DNA of 59,992 nucleotides from SAR116 cluster bacterium AG-321-K23 (GTDB lineage Bacteria; Pseudomonadota; Alphaproteobacteria; Puniceispirillales; Marisalimonadaceae): the NCBI GenBank assembly GCA_003284565.1, contig QBXO01000010.1, positions 1 to 59,992 of the forward strand, written 5' to 3'. The notes beneath the pieces were generated by a model. It saw only the letters and a list, made by a program, of their open reading frames with translations. It ran no database searches and was not told the DNA's origin. Of this stretch, positions 42,925 to 51,577 are shown in pieces. The translations under genes were made by a program, and so were the position numbers. Numbering within the stretch: the stretch's first letter is position 1; every line of letters starts with the position of its first letter.

Positions 42925-43017
42925 AAAAAATCCTCGCAGACTTGGTAATAAATATATTAACAATAAGAAAAAATTATATAATATATTTTTAAAATAATTT
43001 CTTATGAAGGAGAGCAA

Positions 43018-43548
43018 ATGCCAATATATAGCTTAGGTGAAAAAAAACCTCAATTACCTGAAAATGAATCGTATTGGGTTGCTCCTGATGCACACGTTAT
43101 CGGAGATGTCATTTTAGGAAAGGATGTTGGAATTTGGTTTGGATCAGTTTTAAGAGGTGATAATGACGTAATTAGAATTGGAAACGAAACAAATATTCAA
43201 GAAAATACTATAATTCACGTAGATCCGGACACGCCTGTAACTATCGGCAACAACTGCACAATTGGACATAATGCTATTATACATGGTTGTACAATTGGCA
43301 ATAATTCTCTAGTTGGGATGGGTGCGACAATTCTTAATAATGCTAAAATAGGAAATAACTGTCTAGTTGGAGCAGGCGCTTTAGTCACTGAAAATAAAGA
43401 GTTTCCTGATGGTTGGCTAATACTAGGTTCGCCAGCGAAGGCTTTTAGAGAACTTAATCAAGAAATGATAGATAATATGACTAGATCTTCAAAGCATTAC
43501 GTAGCCAACTTCAAAAAATTTGTGAAAGAGATGGAAGAAATTAAATAA
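43018..43548 (+). CDS. Gamma-carbonic anhydrase family protein
   Basis: 176 residues of left-handed beta-helix. Hexapeptide repeats run through WVAPDAHVIGDVILGKDVGIWFGS and following; the zinc-binding His residues are in ENTIIHVDP and IGHNAIIHGCTIG, with the R-G-D-N loop of the first coil (VLRGDNDVIRIG). These are the Cam/YrdA-like residues. Likely zinc or iron hydratase for CO2, or a regulator like YrdA. It is divergent from the enolase-type gene and tail-overlaps the CaiB gene by 8 bp. Confidence 0.9.
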   Translation: MPIYSLGEKKPQLPENESYWVAPDAHVIGDVILGKDVGIWFGSVLRGDNDVIRIGNETNIQENTIIHVDPDTPVTIGNNCTIGHNAIIHGCTIGNNSLVGMGATILNNAKIGNNCLVGAGALVTENKEFPDGWLILGSPAKAFRELNQEMIDNMTRSSKHYVANFKKFVKEMEEIK

Positions 43549-44752
43549 CTTTATCGTCTTTTAAATTTTTAATTTCTTTATTGGTATAACCCAAATTAGA
43601 TAAAAGTTCCTCGTTGTGTTCACCTAATTTTGGAGCCCTCTTAATTTTTGCTGGTGTTTTTGAAAATTTCCAAGGTGTCCCGTGAACTTTCATGTTCTTT
43701 TTAAGCTCTGGATACCACACTTCAGTTACATAATTATTTTTCTTTATATTTGGATCTTCTGAGGCTTCGAGCATTGTGTTGACATGAGTAGATATCATAT
43801 CTGCTTTTCTTAAAATAGATATCCAGTTATCCCTTTTATCTGTTGAGAATAATTCTGAAAGTTTATTTAAAATTTCTGTTTTCTTATCATCGGATTCAAA
43901 TGCTAACCCGAGATCAATTAAATTATTTTCTTTCAGTGTATCAAAAAAATTAAGGGCCTTCATAGCCTCCTGCCAGTCATCTGGATCAAGTTGTAAAGCA
44001 AAAGGTTTGCCGTCAATGTCATTGAAACATGCAGCAATTCCTGGTCTTTCTCTTGTGCCATTGATCCTAGCACCTGTAATTGGTGGTCTTTTACTCCACA
44101 TTGCAGTTGTCATTGTCCAGCCAAGAAGTCTAAATGCACTTCCGACTAGAGAGGTTTCTAATTTTTGACCTTTACCAGTTTTTTGAGCATTTATGTATGC
44201 AGCTAAGATACCCCCAAAAGTAAGAATTGCACAACTTTCATCTGCAACAGAGGCAACCCCTGTTCTTAAATTGTTCCCTGGTATTGAATATGCTTCAGCT
44301 ATACCACTCAATGCTTGTCCTACAGCGTCAGTTCCAGGCAAATGTCCGTCTGGTGCATCAGGTCCATAAGCAGAAACTGAAGCATAAACTATTTTTGGGT
44401 TTATTTTGCTAAGCGTTTCATAATCAAAATTTAGTTTTTCAGCCACTCCAGGTCTAAAATTTTGGCCAAATATATCTGCATCTTTAACCAAATCATGAAG
44501 TATTTTTTGTCCTTTTTGTGATTTAAGATTGAGTGTTAAACTTTTAACTCCTCTATTATTTGTCTCAAAAAAAGAACCAGTTGAACCCTCCAAGAAGCCG
44601 GATTTTCTATTCATATCTCCTTTTCCAGGAGTTTCAATTTTTATTACCTCCGCCCCTAAATCAGCCATAAGCATATATGGTACTGTTCCAGCTTGAGCCG
44701 TTGAACAAGCCACAATTTTTAAACCGGAAAGTGCTCCATTAATTTCGCTCAT
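43541..44752 (-). CDS. CaiB/BaiF class III CoA-transferase
   Basis: 403 residues of the formyl-CoA/carnitine-type CoA-transferase family. The start LSGLKIVACSTAQAGTVPYMLMADLGAEVIKIETPGKGD and the NNRGVKSLTLNLKSQKG blocks are typical. The catalytic Asp is in RTGVASVADESC at the expected site (about residue 180). It moves CoA between a donor acyl-CoA and an acid. Next upstream in the same direction is an enoyl-CoA hydratase (8-bp gap), giving a short two-gene CoA unit. Substrate unknown. Confidence 0.92.
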   Translation of the reverse strand: MSEINGALSGLKIVACSTAQAGTVPYMLMADLGAEVIKIETPGKGDMNRKSGFLEGSTGSFFETNNRGVKSLTLNLKSQKGQKILHDLVKDADIFGQNFRPGVAEKLNFDYETLSKINPKIVYASVSAYGPDAPDGHLPGTDAVGQALSGIAEAYSIPGNNLRTGVASVADESCAILTFGGILAAYINAQKTGKGQKLETSLVGSAFRLLGWTMTTAMWSKRPPITGARINGTRERPGIAACFNDIDGKPFALQLDPDDWQEAMKALNFFDTLKENNLIDLGLAFESDDKKTEILNKLSELFSTDKRDNWISILRKADMISTHVNTMLEASEDPNIKKNNYVTEVWYPELKKNMKVHGTPWKFSKTPAKIKRAPKLGEHNEELLSNLGYTNKEIKNLKDDKVI

Positions 44753-44760
44753 TTTATCCT

Positions 44761-45573
44761 CTAATTCTCTTTTAATTTTGGCATATTATATCGATCTTCA
44801 GGTTTAAGCCAGCCATTATAATTAGGCGTCCTTTTCTCTGCAAATGCTCTTCTACTTTCCATTCTATCTTCTGTATCACCATGAAGATGAAGTTTCTCAG
44901 CTAATTCAGCAATATTATTTGGTATTTTGGGCGCCATTAGTTTCATCATGTATAATGTATTAACCCTTGAAGCAGGAGGAAGAGTTAATAAATGTTCTGC
45001 CATTTTATGAGCTTCTTCCATTAACTCAATTTCATCTTCAACAAGGCGATTAACAAAGCCTACTTGATGCATTCTTTCAGCTGATATTCTGTAACCAAAT
45101 GCCATTTCAGTAGCAATTGGATGAGGAAGGTTACCATAATGTCCATGGTTATATCCTCCAAGCAACCATCTTTTAGCCTCTGACATTTCAAAAATGGCAC
45201 TTTTTACAGCCACTCTTAAATCAGTTCTTTCAACAAGCATAAAGCCGCCACCCATGGCAAATCCATTTACGGCTCCAATTACAGGTTTTTGAAGAATCCC
45301 TTCTTGAAAAGGATTAACTAAATCTTGTTCAACCATTTCTTTTGGAGATCCGGCAATTCCTCTTTCAACGGACTCTTTCATGTCCTCACCGGCGCAAAAT
45401 CCTCTTCCAGTTCCTGTCAGAATAGCAACTTCCAAATCATTATCTTCATGAAAACGAGTAAAAGCTCTTGCCATACCCTCTCTTATAACAGTACTGAGGG
45501 CATTCAGTCTTTCCGGACGATTTAGCCTTATAGTAAAAATCTGTCCATTAATCTCTGTTTCAACAAAACTCAT
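44761..45573 (-). CDS. Enoyl-CoA hydratase/isomerase family protein
   Basis: 270 residues of the crotonase fold. The oxyanion hole is in GRGFCAGEDMKES and VIGAVNGFAMGGGFML; the first catalytic Glu expected near 115 may be replaced, as the site reads LVERTDLRVA. ATG 45573 with AGGAG about 9 bp upstream is preferred over a TTG two codons earlier. Co-directional with and upstream of the CaiB gene. Reaction is not known. Confidence 0.86.
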   Translation of the reverse strand: MSFVETEINGQIFTIRLNRPERLNALSTVIREGMARAFTRFHEDNDLEVAILTGTGRGFCAGEDMKESVERGIAGSPKEMVEQDLVNPFQEGILQKPVIGAVNGFAMGGGFMLVERTDLRVAVKSAIFEMSEAKRWLLGGYNHGHYGNLPHPIATEMAFGYRISAERMHQVGFVNRLVEDEIELMEEAHKMAEHLLTLPPASRVNTLYMMKLMAPKIPNNIAELAEKLHLHGDTEDRMESRRAFAEKRTPNYNGWLKPEDRYNMPKLKEN

Positions 45574-45693
45574 TTTCAAAACTCCTAGTTGTGTTTATGC
45601 TATAATAATATTGTATATATTAAAAAGTCTTGCAAGTCATTGGGATAAAATCATAATTAATTAAATTAGATAAAGATTTGGGGGTCGAAAATT

Positions 45694-46803
45694 ATGAAAA
45701 CTAAAGCAGCAGTTGCAGTTGAAGCAGGTAAACCACTTGAAATTATGGAGGTTGATCTTGAAGGCCCTCGTCACGGAGAAGTGTTGGTGGAGATAAAAGC
45801 CACTGGTATCTGTCATACAGACGAATTTACACTTTCTGGGGCAGATCCAGAAGGTCTTTTTCCTTCTATATTAGGTCATGAAGGAGCTGGCATTGTTAGA
45901 GAAATTGGTAAAGGAGTGACAACTTTAAAAATAGGTGATCACGTAATCCCATTATATACTCCTGAATGTAGAGAATGTGAGTATTGCCTTCATCCTAAAA
46001 CTAATTTGTGTCAAGCAATCAGAACTACGCAAGGTAAAGGTTTAATGCCGGATGGTAGTAGTAGATTTTCAATTAATGGTAAAGAAATTTTACATTACAT
46101 GGGTACATCTACATTTTCAAATTTTACAGTTGTGCCAGAAATTGCGCTTGCTAAAGTAAATACAAAAGCTCCATTCGATAAAATTTGTTATATTGGTTGT
46201 GGTGTAACCACAGGTATTGGGGCTGTTATAAATACTGCTAAAGCGTCTGCTGGATGTAACGCAGTCGTTTTTGGTTTGGGTGGAATTGGCCTCAACGTTA
46301 TTCAAGGATTAAGAATGGTTGGAGCAAATATGATTGTTGGTGTTGACATGAATAACAAAAAAGAATCCTGGGGTAAAAAATTCGGGATGACACATTTCGT
46401 AAATCCTTCTGAAATAGAAGGTGATTTAGTAGATTATTTAGTAGATCTTACAGGCGGTGGCGCAGATTATTCTTTTGAATGTATCGGAAATGTTGATGTA
46501 ATGAGGCAAGCTCTCGAATGTGCCCACAAAGGCTGGGGAGAGAGCATCATTATTGGAGTAGCTGGGGCAGGTCAAGAAATTAAAACTAGACCTTTTCAAC
46601 TTGTTACAGGTAGAAGTTGGAAAGGTACAGCTTTCGGCGGTGCTAGAGGAAGAACAGATGTTCCTAAAATTGTAGAATGGTATCTTCAAGGAAAAATTGA
46701 TATTGATCCAATGATCACCCATAATTTAAAACTAGAAGATATTAATAAAGGTTTCGATTTAATGCATGCTGGTGAGTCAATAAGATCTGTTGTAGTCTTC
46801 TAA
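45694..46803 (+). CDS. frmA: S-(hydroxymethyl)glutathione dehydrogenase
   Basis: 369 residues of class III alcohol dehydrogenase, which oxidises the formaldehyde-glutathione adduct. The catalytic zinc ligands are in GICHTDEFTLSG and GHEGAG, the structural cluster in CRECEYCLHPKTNLC, and TTQGKGLMPDGSSRF is a class III mark. The Rossmann motif is GLGGIGLNV. It overlaps the fghA start by one base, giving the two-step glutathione formaldehyde detox pair. Divergent from the enoyl-CoA hydratase. Confidence 0.95.
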   Translation: MKTKAAVAVEAGKPLEIMEVDLEGPRHGEVLVEIKATGICHTDEFTLSGADPEGLFPSILGHEGAGIVREIGKGVTTLKIGDHVIPLYTPECRECEYCLHPKTNLCQAIRTTQGKGLMPDGSSRFSINGKEILHYMGTSTFSNFTVVPEIALAKVNTKAPFDKICYIGCGVTTGIGAVINTAKASAGCNAVVFGLGGIGLNVIQGLRMVGANMIVGVDMNNKKESWGKKFGMTHFVNPSEIEGDLVDYLVDLTGGGADYSFECIGNVDVMRQALECAHKGWGESIIIGVAGAGQEIKTRPFQLVTGRSWKGTAFGGARGRTDVPKIVEWYLQGKIDIDPMITHNLKLEDINKGFDLMHAGESIRSVVVF

Positions 46804-47627
46804 TGAAAATTATTTCCGAAGTATTTTCATTTGGAGGCAAGCAGTTAGTTTGTAATCATAAGTCAGTTGTAAATGACTGTGAAATGACTTTTGCCGTTTT
46901 TATTCCTCCTAAGATCAAAAAACCTCCAGTGTTATGGTACTTATCTGGTTTGACTTGTAGTCATCAAAATGTAATGGAAAAAGGGGAGTATAGAAAAAAA
47001 GCAGCAGAATTAGGAATGGTAATTATTTGTCCGGATACCAGTCCAAGAGGTGACAATGTACCGGATGAAAAAGAAAACTGGCAATTTGGTTCTGGAGCAG
47101 GGTTTTACATAGATGCAACTGAGCCTCCCTACAATAAAAACTACAATATGTACAGTTATATCGTTGAAGAACTTCCAAGTGTTGTTCAGAACAATTTTGA
47201 CTTTGACATGTCTAGACAAAGTATTTTTGGGCATTCAATGGGTGGGCATGGGGCTCTAGTAGTGGCTTTAAGAAACCCTAAAAAATTTAAAAGTTGTTCT
47301 GCATTTGCGCCAATTGTTGAACCAACAACAGCAAGTTGGTCTTGTGAGGCTTTTAAGAAATATATTGGTCTTAACCATAGTGATTGGCAAATTTATGATA
47401 GTGTAGCATTAGTCAAAAACGGTTATTATTTCCCTGAAATTCTTGTAGATCAGGGAGGTTCTGACAGTTTTTTAGAAGAAGGATTAAGACCTTGGCTTTT
47501 AGAAGATGCTTGTAAAAAATCAAAAATTAAATTGAAACTTAGGATACAAGATAATTATGATCATTCGTATTATTTTATTTCAACTTTTATGTCGGATCAT
47601 TTGATTTGGCATAGAGACAGAATTTGA
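46803..47627 (+). CDS. fghA: S-formylglutathione hydrolase
   Basis: 274 residues of the esterase D family that splits S-formylglutathione to formate and glutathione. The nucleophile is in FGHSMGGHGAL; the Asp is in ILVDQGGSDSFL and the His in DNYDHSYYFISTF, completing the triad. The CSHQNVMEKGEYRKKAAELGM segment is typical. Coupled to frmA by a one-base overlap. Converges on a thioesterase gene with a 3-bp gap. Confidence 0.95.
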   Translation: MKIISEVFSFGGKQLVCNHKSVVNDCEMTFAVFIPPKIKKPPVLWYLSGLTCSHQNVMEKGEYRKKAAELGMVIICPDTSPRGDNVPDEKENWQFGSGAGFYIDATEPPYNKNYNMYSYIVEELPSVVQNNFDFDMSRQSIFGHSMGGHGALVVALRNPKKFKSCSAFAPIVEPTTASWSCEAFKKYIGLNHSDWQIYDSVALVKNGYYFPEILVDQGGSDSFLEEGLRPWLLEDACKKSKIKLKLRIQDNYDHSYYFISTFMSDHLIWHRDRI

Positions 47628-47630
47628 ATT

Positions 47631-48047
47631 TTACTTTTGAGGGATTGAGTATGTTAGTGAAGCGTGAGCAACAGGCTTATCTATATCTTCAGAATATATT
47701 AAAACATCACCTACACTCAAAGTTTTGCCTAATTTTAAAATTCTAGCTTTACTTATTAAATTTTTTTCACTTGGTTTTCTTAAAAAATTTATTGAACAAT
47801 TAGTTGTAACAGTTAGGCTTTTAGGTCCGATAATACTTAAAGTAGCTAAGTAAAAAGTTACATCCGCCAATAAAAACATTGTTGGGCCGGAAACTGTTGC
47901 TCCTGGTCTCAAATGCTCTTCAGCAATATACATTAGCATTGATAAAGACTGATCACTAGCAGTTAATATTTTAAAGTTTTTGCTTACTTGAGGAAATTCT
48001 TTTTTCAAAAAGTCATCAAGACTTTTTTTTGACATTAATTGTTGCAT
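47631..48047 (-). CDS. Hotdog-fold thioesterase (PaaI family)
   Basis: 138 residues. The PaaI-like active-site block reads RPGATVSGPTMFLLADVTFYLA, replacing the common GG with SGP, followed by NCSINFLRKPSEKNLISKARILKLGKTL as usual. Probable acyl-CoA thioesterase. ATG 48047 lies four bp from the PcaB-like stop, so it is the second gene of that leftward unit. Confidence 0.8.
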   Translation of the reverse strand: MQQLMSKKSLDDFLKKEFPQVSKNFKILTASDQSLSMLMYIAEEHLRPGATVSGPTMFLLADVTFYLATLSIIGPKSLTVTTNCSINFLRKPSEKNLISKARILKLGKTLSVGDVLIYSEDIDKPVAHASLTYSIPQK

Positions 48048-48051
48048 TTTA

Positions 48052-49407
48052 TTAGAACTTCTTCCTGTTATCTAAAAGTCTTTTTGCCATTGCAGGAGCT
48101 GCTCCCAAATAATTAGAAGGGTCTATTATTTCTAATAAATCAGTCTTATTGAAAATATTAGAAATCTCTTTATTTTTTAATAATGTATCTATGAAAGAAA
48201 TATTTTTTTTGATCGATACTCTACAACAGTCATATACTAAATCATGTGCAATTTGTCTTCCCATTTTAGGTGCAAGCGCCATCATGACAGCTTCTGCGAC
48301 TATTAACCCATTGGTTTTATAAATGTTGTCTTTCATTTTTTCAGGTGAAACTTCTAAACCTTCTAAAAGATATTTAGCGGATCTGAAAGATGAAGAAGCG
48401 ACTAAAAAGGCGTTAGGTATAGCATGCCATTCAACATGCCATTGGCCTGTTGCTCTTTCATGATCAAGGACCATCGCATCAAGCATAGACGCGTGATTTT
48501 CCTTTAATAACTTTGAGCAAGCCAGCATTATTTCAGAAGAAATAGGGTTCCTTTTCTGAGGCATTGTTGATGATGATCCTCGTCCATGAAGAAATGGTTC
48601 TGCTACTTCTTGTGTTTCTGTTTGCATCATTAACATTACATCATATGCTATTTTACCTAAAGAGGCACCTACCATTGCAAGCCAACCAGTAACCTCGCAA
48701 AAATTATCCCTAATAGAATGCCAACTAACTTCTGGCACATTTAAATCTAACTCTTTTGCCAAGGCTGACTGTGTTTTAAGTCCATCATCTTCTCCAAGTG
48801 AAGCGAGCGTACCCGCGGCTCCAAAAAATGATACATTGAAAATACGTTTCTTCATTTCATCTAATCTTTTTTGGTGTCTATCAATACCAGATAACCAAGT
48901 AGATGCTTTATAACCAAAAGATGTGGGTAATGCGTGTTGTAAGTGTGTTCTTCCAGCCATGGGTGTATTAATGTAATTTTCAATGATATTTACTAATGCA
49001 TCTGATATTGATCTGAGGTCTTTTGATAATAATTTAAGACCTTTCCTTATTTGTAGGACATCAGCTGTATCCATAATATCTTGTGTTGTGGCGCCCCAGT
49101 GACAAAATTGCCCAAAGTCACTTTCAACTTTTTCACTTAGTTGCTCTACTAGTGGAAGAATTGGATATCCAACAATAGATGTTCTTTTTTCAAGTTTCTT
49201 CCAATCAATTATCTTTACTTTAGCTACTTGGGTAATTTTCTCCCCAGCCTCTTTTGGTATAATGTTTAGCTTTGACTGTGATCTTGCTAGGGCTGCCTCT
49301 ACATCTAAATATAACTGTGTAGTCACTTCATCAGAAAACAATAAATGCATTTCTTTTGTTCCAAACATTTCTCCCCAAATTTTTGAATTTGTAACTAAGG
49401 CAGGCAT
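48052..49407 (-). CDS. PcaB-like lyase (fumarase/aspartase superfamily)
   Basis: 451 residues of the argininosuccinate/adenylosuccinate lyase superfamily. The signature loop is GRGSSSTMPQKRNPIS; WGATTQDIMDTADVLQ and AGRTHLQHALPTSFGYK hold the active-site His residues. Sequence pattern and the S-S-x-MPQKRNP loop fit 3-carboxy-cis,cis-muconate cycloisomerase (PcaB), the step after PcaGH, better than PurB, but the pca genes are about 16 kb away and on the other strand. Adenylosuccinate lyase-like activity on another substrate remains possible. Confidence 0.78.
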   Translation of the reverse strand: MPALVTNSKIWGEMFGTKEMHLLFSDEVTTQLYLDVEAALARSQSKLNIIPKEAGEKITQVAKVKIIDWKKLEKRTSIVGYPILPLVEQLSEKVESDFGQFCHWGATTQDIMDTADVLQIRKGLKLLSKDLRSISDALVNIIENYINTPMAGRTHLQHALPTSFGYKASTWLSGIDRHQKRLDEMKKRIFNVSFFGAAGTLASLGEDDGLKTQSALAKELDLNVPEVSWHSIRDNFCEVTGWLAMVGASLGKIAYDVMLMMQTETQEVAEPFLHGRGSSSTMPQKRNPISSEIMLACSKLLKENHASMLDAMVLDHERATGQWHVEWHAIPNAFLVASSSFRSAKYLLEGLEVSPEKMKDNIYKTNGLIVAEAVMMALAPKMGRQIAHDLVYDCCRVSIKKNISFIDTLLKNKEISNIFNKTDLLEIIDPSNYLGAAPAMAKRLLDNRKKF

Positions 49408-49425
49408 TTAGTATTTCCTATTAAA

Positions 49426-50217
49426 TTAATTTTGGTACCAAGATGCAGTTCTTTTCTCAAGAAAACTGTTAAGGCCTTCTTTTGCTTCATCAGACATCCT
49501 TTTTTGAGAATGTTCAAAAACAAGTTCATCAAACTTTTTGTCTGATAACATTAGACCACTTTCAATTAAAGTTCTTCTTTTTGTTGCTTCTAGGGCATCT
49601 GGAGCACACATCAATAAGTCCTCAATAACGGGCTTGACGGCACTTTCAAGCTCACCAGCTTTACAAACCTGGTGAATTAAACCCATCTGCTTGGCTTGAC
49701 TAGCATTAAAACGCTCACAAGATAGAGCATATCTTCTAACATTTCTTACTCCAATACTTGCGTTTAAATGAGGAATTATTATTCCTGCCATTACACCCCA
49801 TCTAGCCTCAGAAATAGAAAAAACAGCATCTTCACTAGCTATCACGATATCAGCGGCTGCGGCAATTCCAGTCCCACCTCCAAAGCATCCACCATGGATC
49901 AATGCTATTGTTGGCTTGGGGAATTCAGTAAGACCTTTAATCGCTGAAGCGGTTTTCTTTGAAACCTCTATATTCTCTTTTTGACTTAGATTACCAATCT
50001 CTTTAAGCCATTTTAAGTCAGCACCTGCTTGAAAATGTTTTCCATTACCTTTTATAAGTACCACTCTTACAGAATTATTTTTATATAAAGCTTCAAAACT
50101 TTTAATTAACTCAATAATCATGTCTGAGTTATATGCGTTATTTCTTTCTGGACGATTTAAAATAACCTCTGCAATTCCTCTTTCATCAACCTTTGTTATA
50201 ACAATATTGCTGCTCAT
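49426..50217 (-). CDS. Enoyl-CoA hydratase/isomerase family protein
   Basis: 263 residues of the crotonase fold. Oxyanion-hole residues are in GNGKHFQAGADLKWLKE and ALIHGGCFGGGTGIAAA; the Glu in FSISEARWGVMAG is the second catalytic position typical of hydratases. It starts with the NRPERNNAYNSDMI motif. Co-directional with the PcaB-like gene (18-bp gap). The substrate cannot be assigned. Confidence 0.88.
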   Translation of the reverse strand: MSSNIVITKVDERGIAEVILNRPERNNAYNSDMIIELIKSFEALYKNNSVRVVLIKGNGKHFQAGADLKWLKEIGNLSQKENIEVSKKTASAIKGLTEFPKPTIALIHGGCFGGGTGIAAAADIVIASEDAVFSISEARWGVMAGIIIPHLNASIGVRNVRRYALSCERFNASQAKQMGLIHQVCKAGELESAVKPVIEDLLMCAPDALEATKRRTLIESGLMLSDKKFDELVFEHSQKRMSDEAKEGLNSFLEKRTASWYQN

Positions 50218-50252
50218 ATCTAACCTTTATAATTTAGTCTCAAATATCTTGT

Positions 50253-50597
50253 TTAATTTTCAAAATCTAGTGCGGTAATAGTTTCTTCTTTAATAGAGAA
50301 CGCTCTTAGTCTAACAAAAACGTTAAACTTTTTTTGTAAAATTTCACTAATTTGTTTTAAACAATCTTTTCTTCTTTTTATGTTTCTAGTAGTTTTTTCT
50401 CTAAACTTCAATTCACCAAAAATTTTATAGTTTGAACTTAATATCTTGCTCCTTACCCAAATAATTTGACAGTTATTTTTTTCAGCCTCTAATTCTTCTT
50501 CTATTATTTTTATCATATTTTTTTCAATTGCTTTAACTACAGAATTTTTGAGAGTATTTTCTATGATTTCGTCTATATGTAGAATTAAAGAAGGCAT
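50253..50597 (-). CDS. Possible tautomerase-superfamily protein
   Basis: 114 residues beginning MPSLILHIDE. A Pro directly after the initiator Met and a strand then a long amphipathic helix (IIENTLKNSVVKAIEKNMIKII) is the layout of the 4-oxalocrotonate/CHMI/MSAD tautomerase superfamily, where Pro1 is the catalytic base. The size suits the longer (CHMI-type) members. This is a pattern impression, not a firm match. It is upstream of the enoyl-CoA hydratase and may be in that unit, and divergent from the CoA-pathway operon. Confidence 0.45.
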   Translation of the reverse strand: MPSLILHIDEIIENTLKNSVVKAIEKNMIKIIEEELEAEKNNCQIIWVRSKILSSNYKIFGELKFREKTTRNIKRRKDCLKQISEILQKKFNVFVRLRAFSIKEETITALDFEN

Positions 50598-50698
50598 TTT
50601 GAAATTAAATTTATATAAATATTTTATTCATTGATAATAGTTTATTTTTTATATTAAATACTTTTAGTTATTTTAAAAAAAAATTAGAGGTTCAGCAA

Positions 50699-51556
50699 AT
50701 GGATAATGAAGTGCTTGATATTAATCATTTAAACAAATGGGTTGGTAATATAGAAACTGTGACTGATTATCTTACGCCTATTGTTGAACAAAGGTATAGA
50801 GCTACATTAAATATAGATCCAGGTGATCCTGAAATTGGAGAAGTTGCTACATCAGGTCTGCATTGGATGTTGGGTTGGAATCTGAAAAAAAATGACGAGC
50901 TTGGAGTTGATTCTCATCCTGCCAGAGGTGAATTTTTGCCTCCTGTCCCACTTCCAAGAAGAATGTGGGCAGGAAGCCAAATTAAAGTCAATACCCCTCT
51001 TAGAGTAGGTGATAAAGTTATAAAAAAATCTAAAGTGGCTGATATAAAATTAAAAGAAGGAAGGACAGGACAACTATGTTTTGTTACAGCTGAGTATGAA
51101 TACTTAGTTAATGAAGACGTAAGACTACATGAGCTTCATAATATTGTATACCGTGATGTTACCAAAGCTACAGGTGGTTCTGGTGTATCTGATGTAATAC
51201 CAGATGATGCAGATTTTACTGAAACAATTTTTATGCACCCAACAATATTGTTTCGATATTCAGCAATTGGTTTTGTTGGTCATAGAATACACTATGACTT
51301 CCCATATACAAAAAATGAAGAGAACTATCCTGATTTGATAGTACATGGTCCCTTACAAGCCACTTTTTTGCTTAGAGCAGCTGAAAAACTCAAAGGAAAG
51401 GCAGTTACTTCCTTTAGTCATAAGGTTATGGCTCCAGTTTTTGCTAATAGTGATTACATTATTGGTGCTAAGGAAAACCCAAATGGCAGTGTCAGTTGTT
51501 GGGGTGCTGTAAAAGGTTCAGGCATGACCATGCAAGCTGAAGCACATTTCGAATAA
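50699..51556 (+). CDS. FAS1-like/MaoC dehydratase-type acyl-CoA hydratase
   Basis: 285 residues with two hotdog domains, the layout of mesaconyl-C4-CoA hydratase and itaconyl-CoA hydratase (RipB-like) proteins. The C-terminal domain carries the active-site helix block HPTILFRYSAIGFVGHRIHYD and PDLIVHGPLQATFL, where Tyr and His take part in hydration. The N-terminal domain is the FAS1-like dehydratase half with VPLPRRMWAGSQI. AGAGG upstream of the ATG. First gene of a six-gene CoA-pathway block (next gap 21 bp). Confidence 0.85.
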   Translation: MDNEVLDINHLNKWVGNIETVTDYLTPIVEQRYRATLNIDPGDPEIGEVATSGLHWMLGWNLKKNDELGVDSHPARGEFLPPVPLPRRMWAGSQIKVNTPLRVGDKVIKKSKVADIKLKEGRTGQLCFVTAEYEYLVNEDVRLHELHNIVYRDVTKATGGSGVSDVIPDDADFTETIFMHPTILFRYSAIGFVGHRIHYDFPYTKNEENYPDLIVHGPLQATFLLRAAEKLKGKAVTSFSHKVMAPVFANSDYIIGAKENPNGSVSCWGAVKGSGMTMQAEAHFE

Positions 51557-51577
51557 TTTACAAAGAAAGGATATATT

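Noticed and set aside
42925-43017. Hydrophobic N-terminal extension of the enolase-type gene (possible signal peptide)
   Set aside because: ATG 42924 has a GAGGA site and is followed by the usual capping domain; the upstream part occupies the divergent promoter region with the carbonic anhydrase gene.
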